Positions 22,571 to 22,586 of a stretch of 22,586 nucleotides of DNA are shown here, one piece after another; the first letter of the stretch is position 1; the number at the start of each line of letters is the position of its first letter. A program made the translations under genes and the position numbers. Origin of the DNA: Methanobacteriota archaeon (lineage in GTDB: Archaea; Thermoplasmatota; Thermoplasmata; RBG-16-68-12; EA-27); the NCBI GenBank assembly GCA_016207545.1, contig JACQPO010000235.1, forward strand, positions 1 through 22,586, in the 5' to 3' direction. Below the pieces are notes generated by a model that saw only the letters and a program-made list of their open reading frames with translations, did no database searches and was not told the DNA's origin.

Positions 22571-22586
22571 GAGGACCGCGCGACCA

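Overview
The window looks archaeal, most likely a GC-rich euryarchaeote of the Thermoplasmatota type. The reasons are archaeal promoters (TATA-like boxes about 26-35 bases before starts, several giving leaderless or near-leaderless mRNAs), frequent GTG/TTG starts, few Shine-Dalgarno sequences, and bacterial-type gyrBA next to a coproporphyrin-type haem gene set (hemE, a short hemH and a chlorite-dismutase-fold hemQ). The taxonomic call is inference from gene content and style; no rRNA is present.

Layout. Plus strand, 1-5663: the end of cysS, a 234-base promoter region with a TATA-centred palindrome, then gyrB and gyrA. Minus strand, 8715-5658: a tightly overlapped operon, folC, nth (endonuclease III) and a dipeptide epimerase of the enolase superfamily, which ends convergently on gyrA. 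Minus strand, 9288-8761: a 42-residue single-span membrane protein and a small winged-helix regulator. Minus strand, 18878-9346: a long block hemL, hemC, hemD, hemA, hemB, hemE, hemH, hemQ, an aldo/keto-reductase-like protein, and a PH/GRAM-like protein. Then two divergent transporters (MATE, minus; MFS, plus) sharing a 57-base spacer, a small 90-residue protein, and a winged-helix regulator overlapping a small membrane protein at the right edge.

How the genes work together. The hem block encodes nearly the whole route from glutamyl-tRNA to haem: GluTR (hemA) and GSAM (hemL) make 5-aminolevulinate, hemB/C/D make uroporphyrinogen III, hemE makes coproporphyrinogen III, hemH inserts iron and hemQ decarboxylates coproheme to haem b. 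The one step without a recognisable gene here is oxidation of coproporphyrinogen III to coproporphyrin III. The two genes that follow hemQ are an aldo/keto reductase lacking its catalytic tyrosine and a PH-like protein; they are the most interesting unexplained part of the window. Most neighbouring genes in the hem block touch by 4-base ATGA/GTGA overlaps, while hemA, hemE, hemQ and the reductase also appear to have their own internal promoters.

There is no gene-free stretch longer than 300 bases, and I saw no tRNA, rRNA, CRISPR array, insertion sequence or phage gene.
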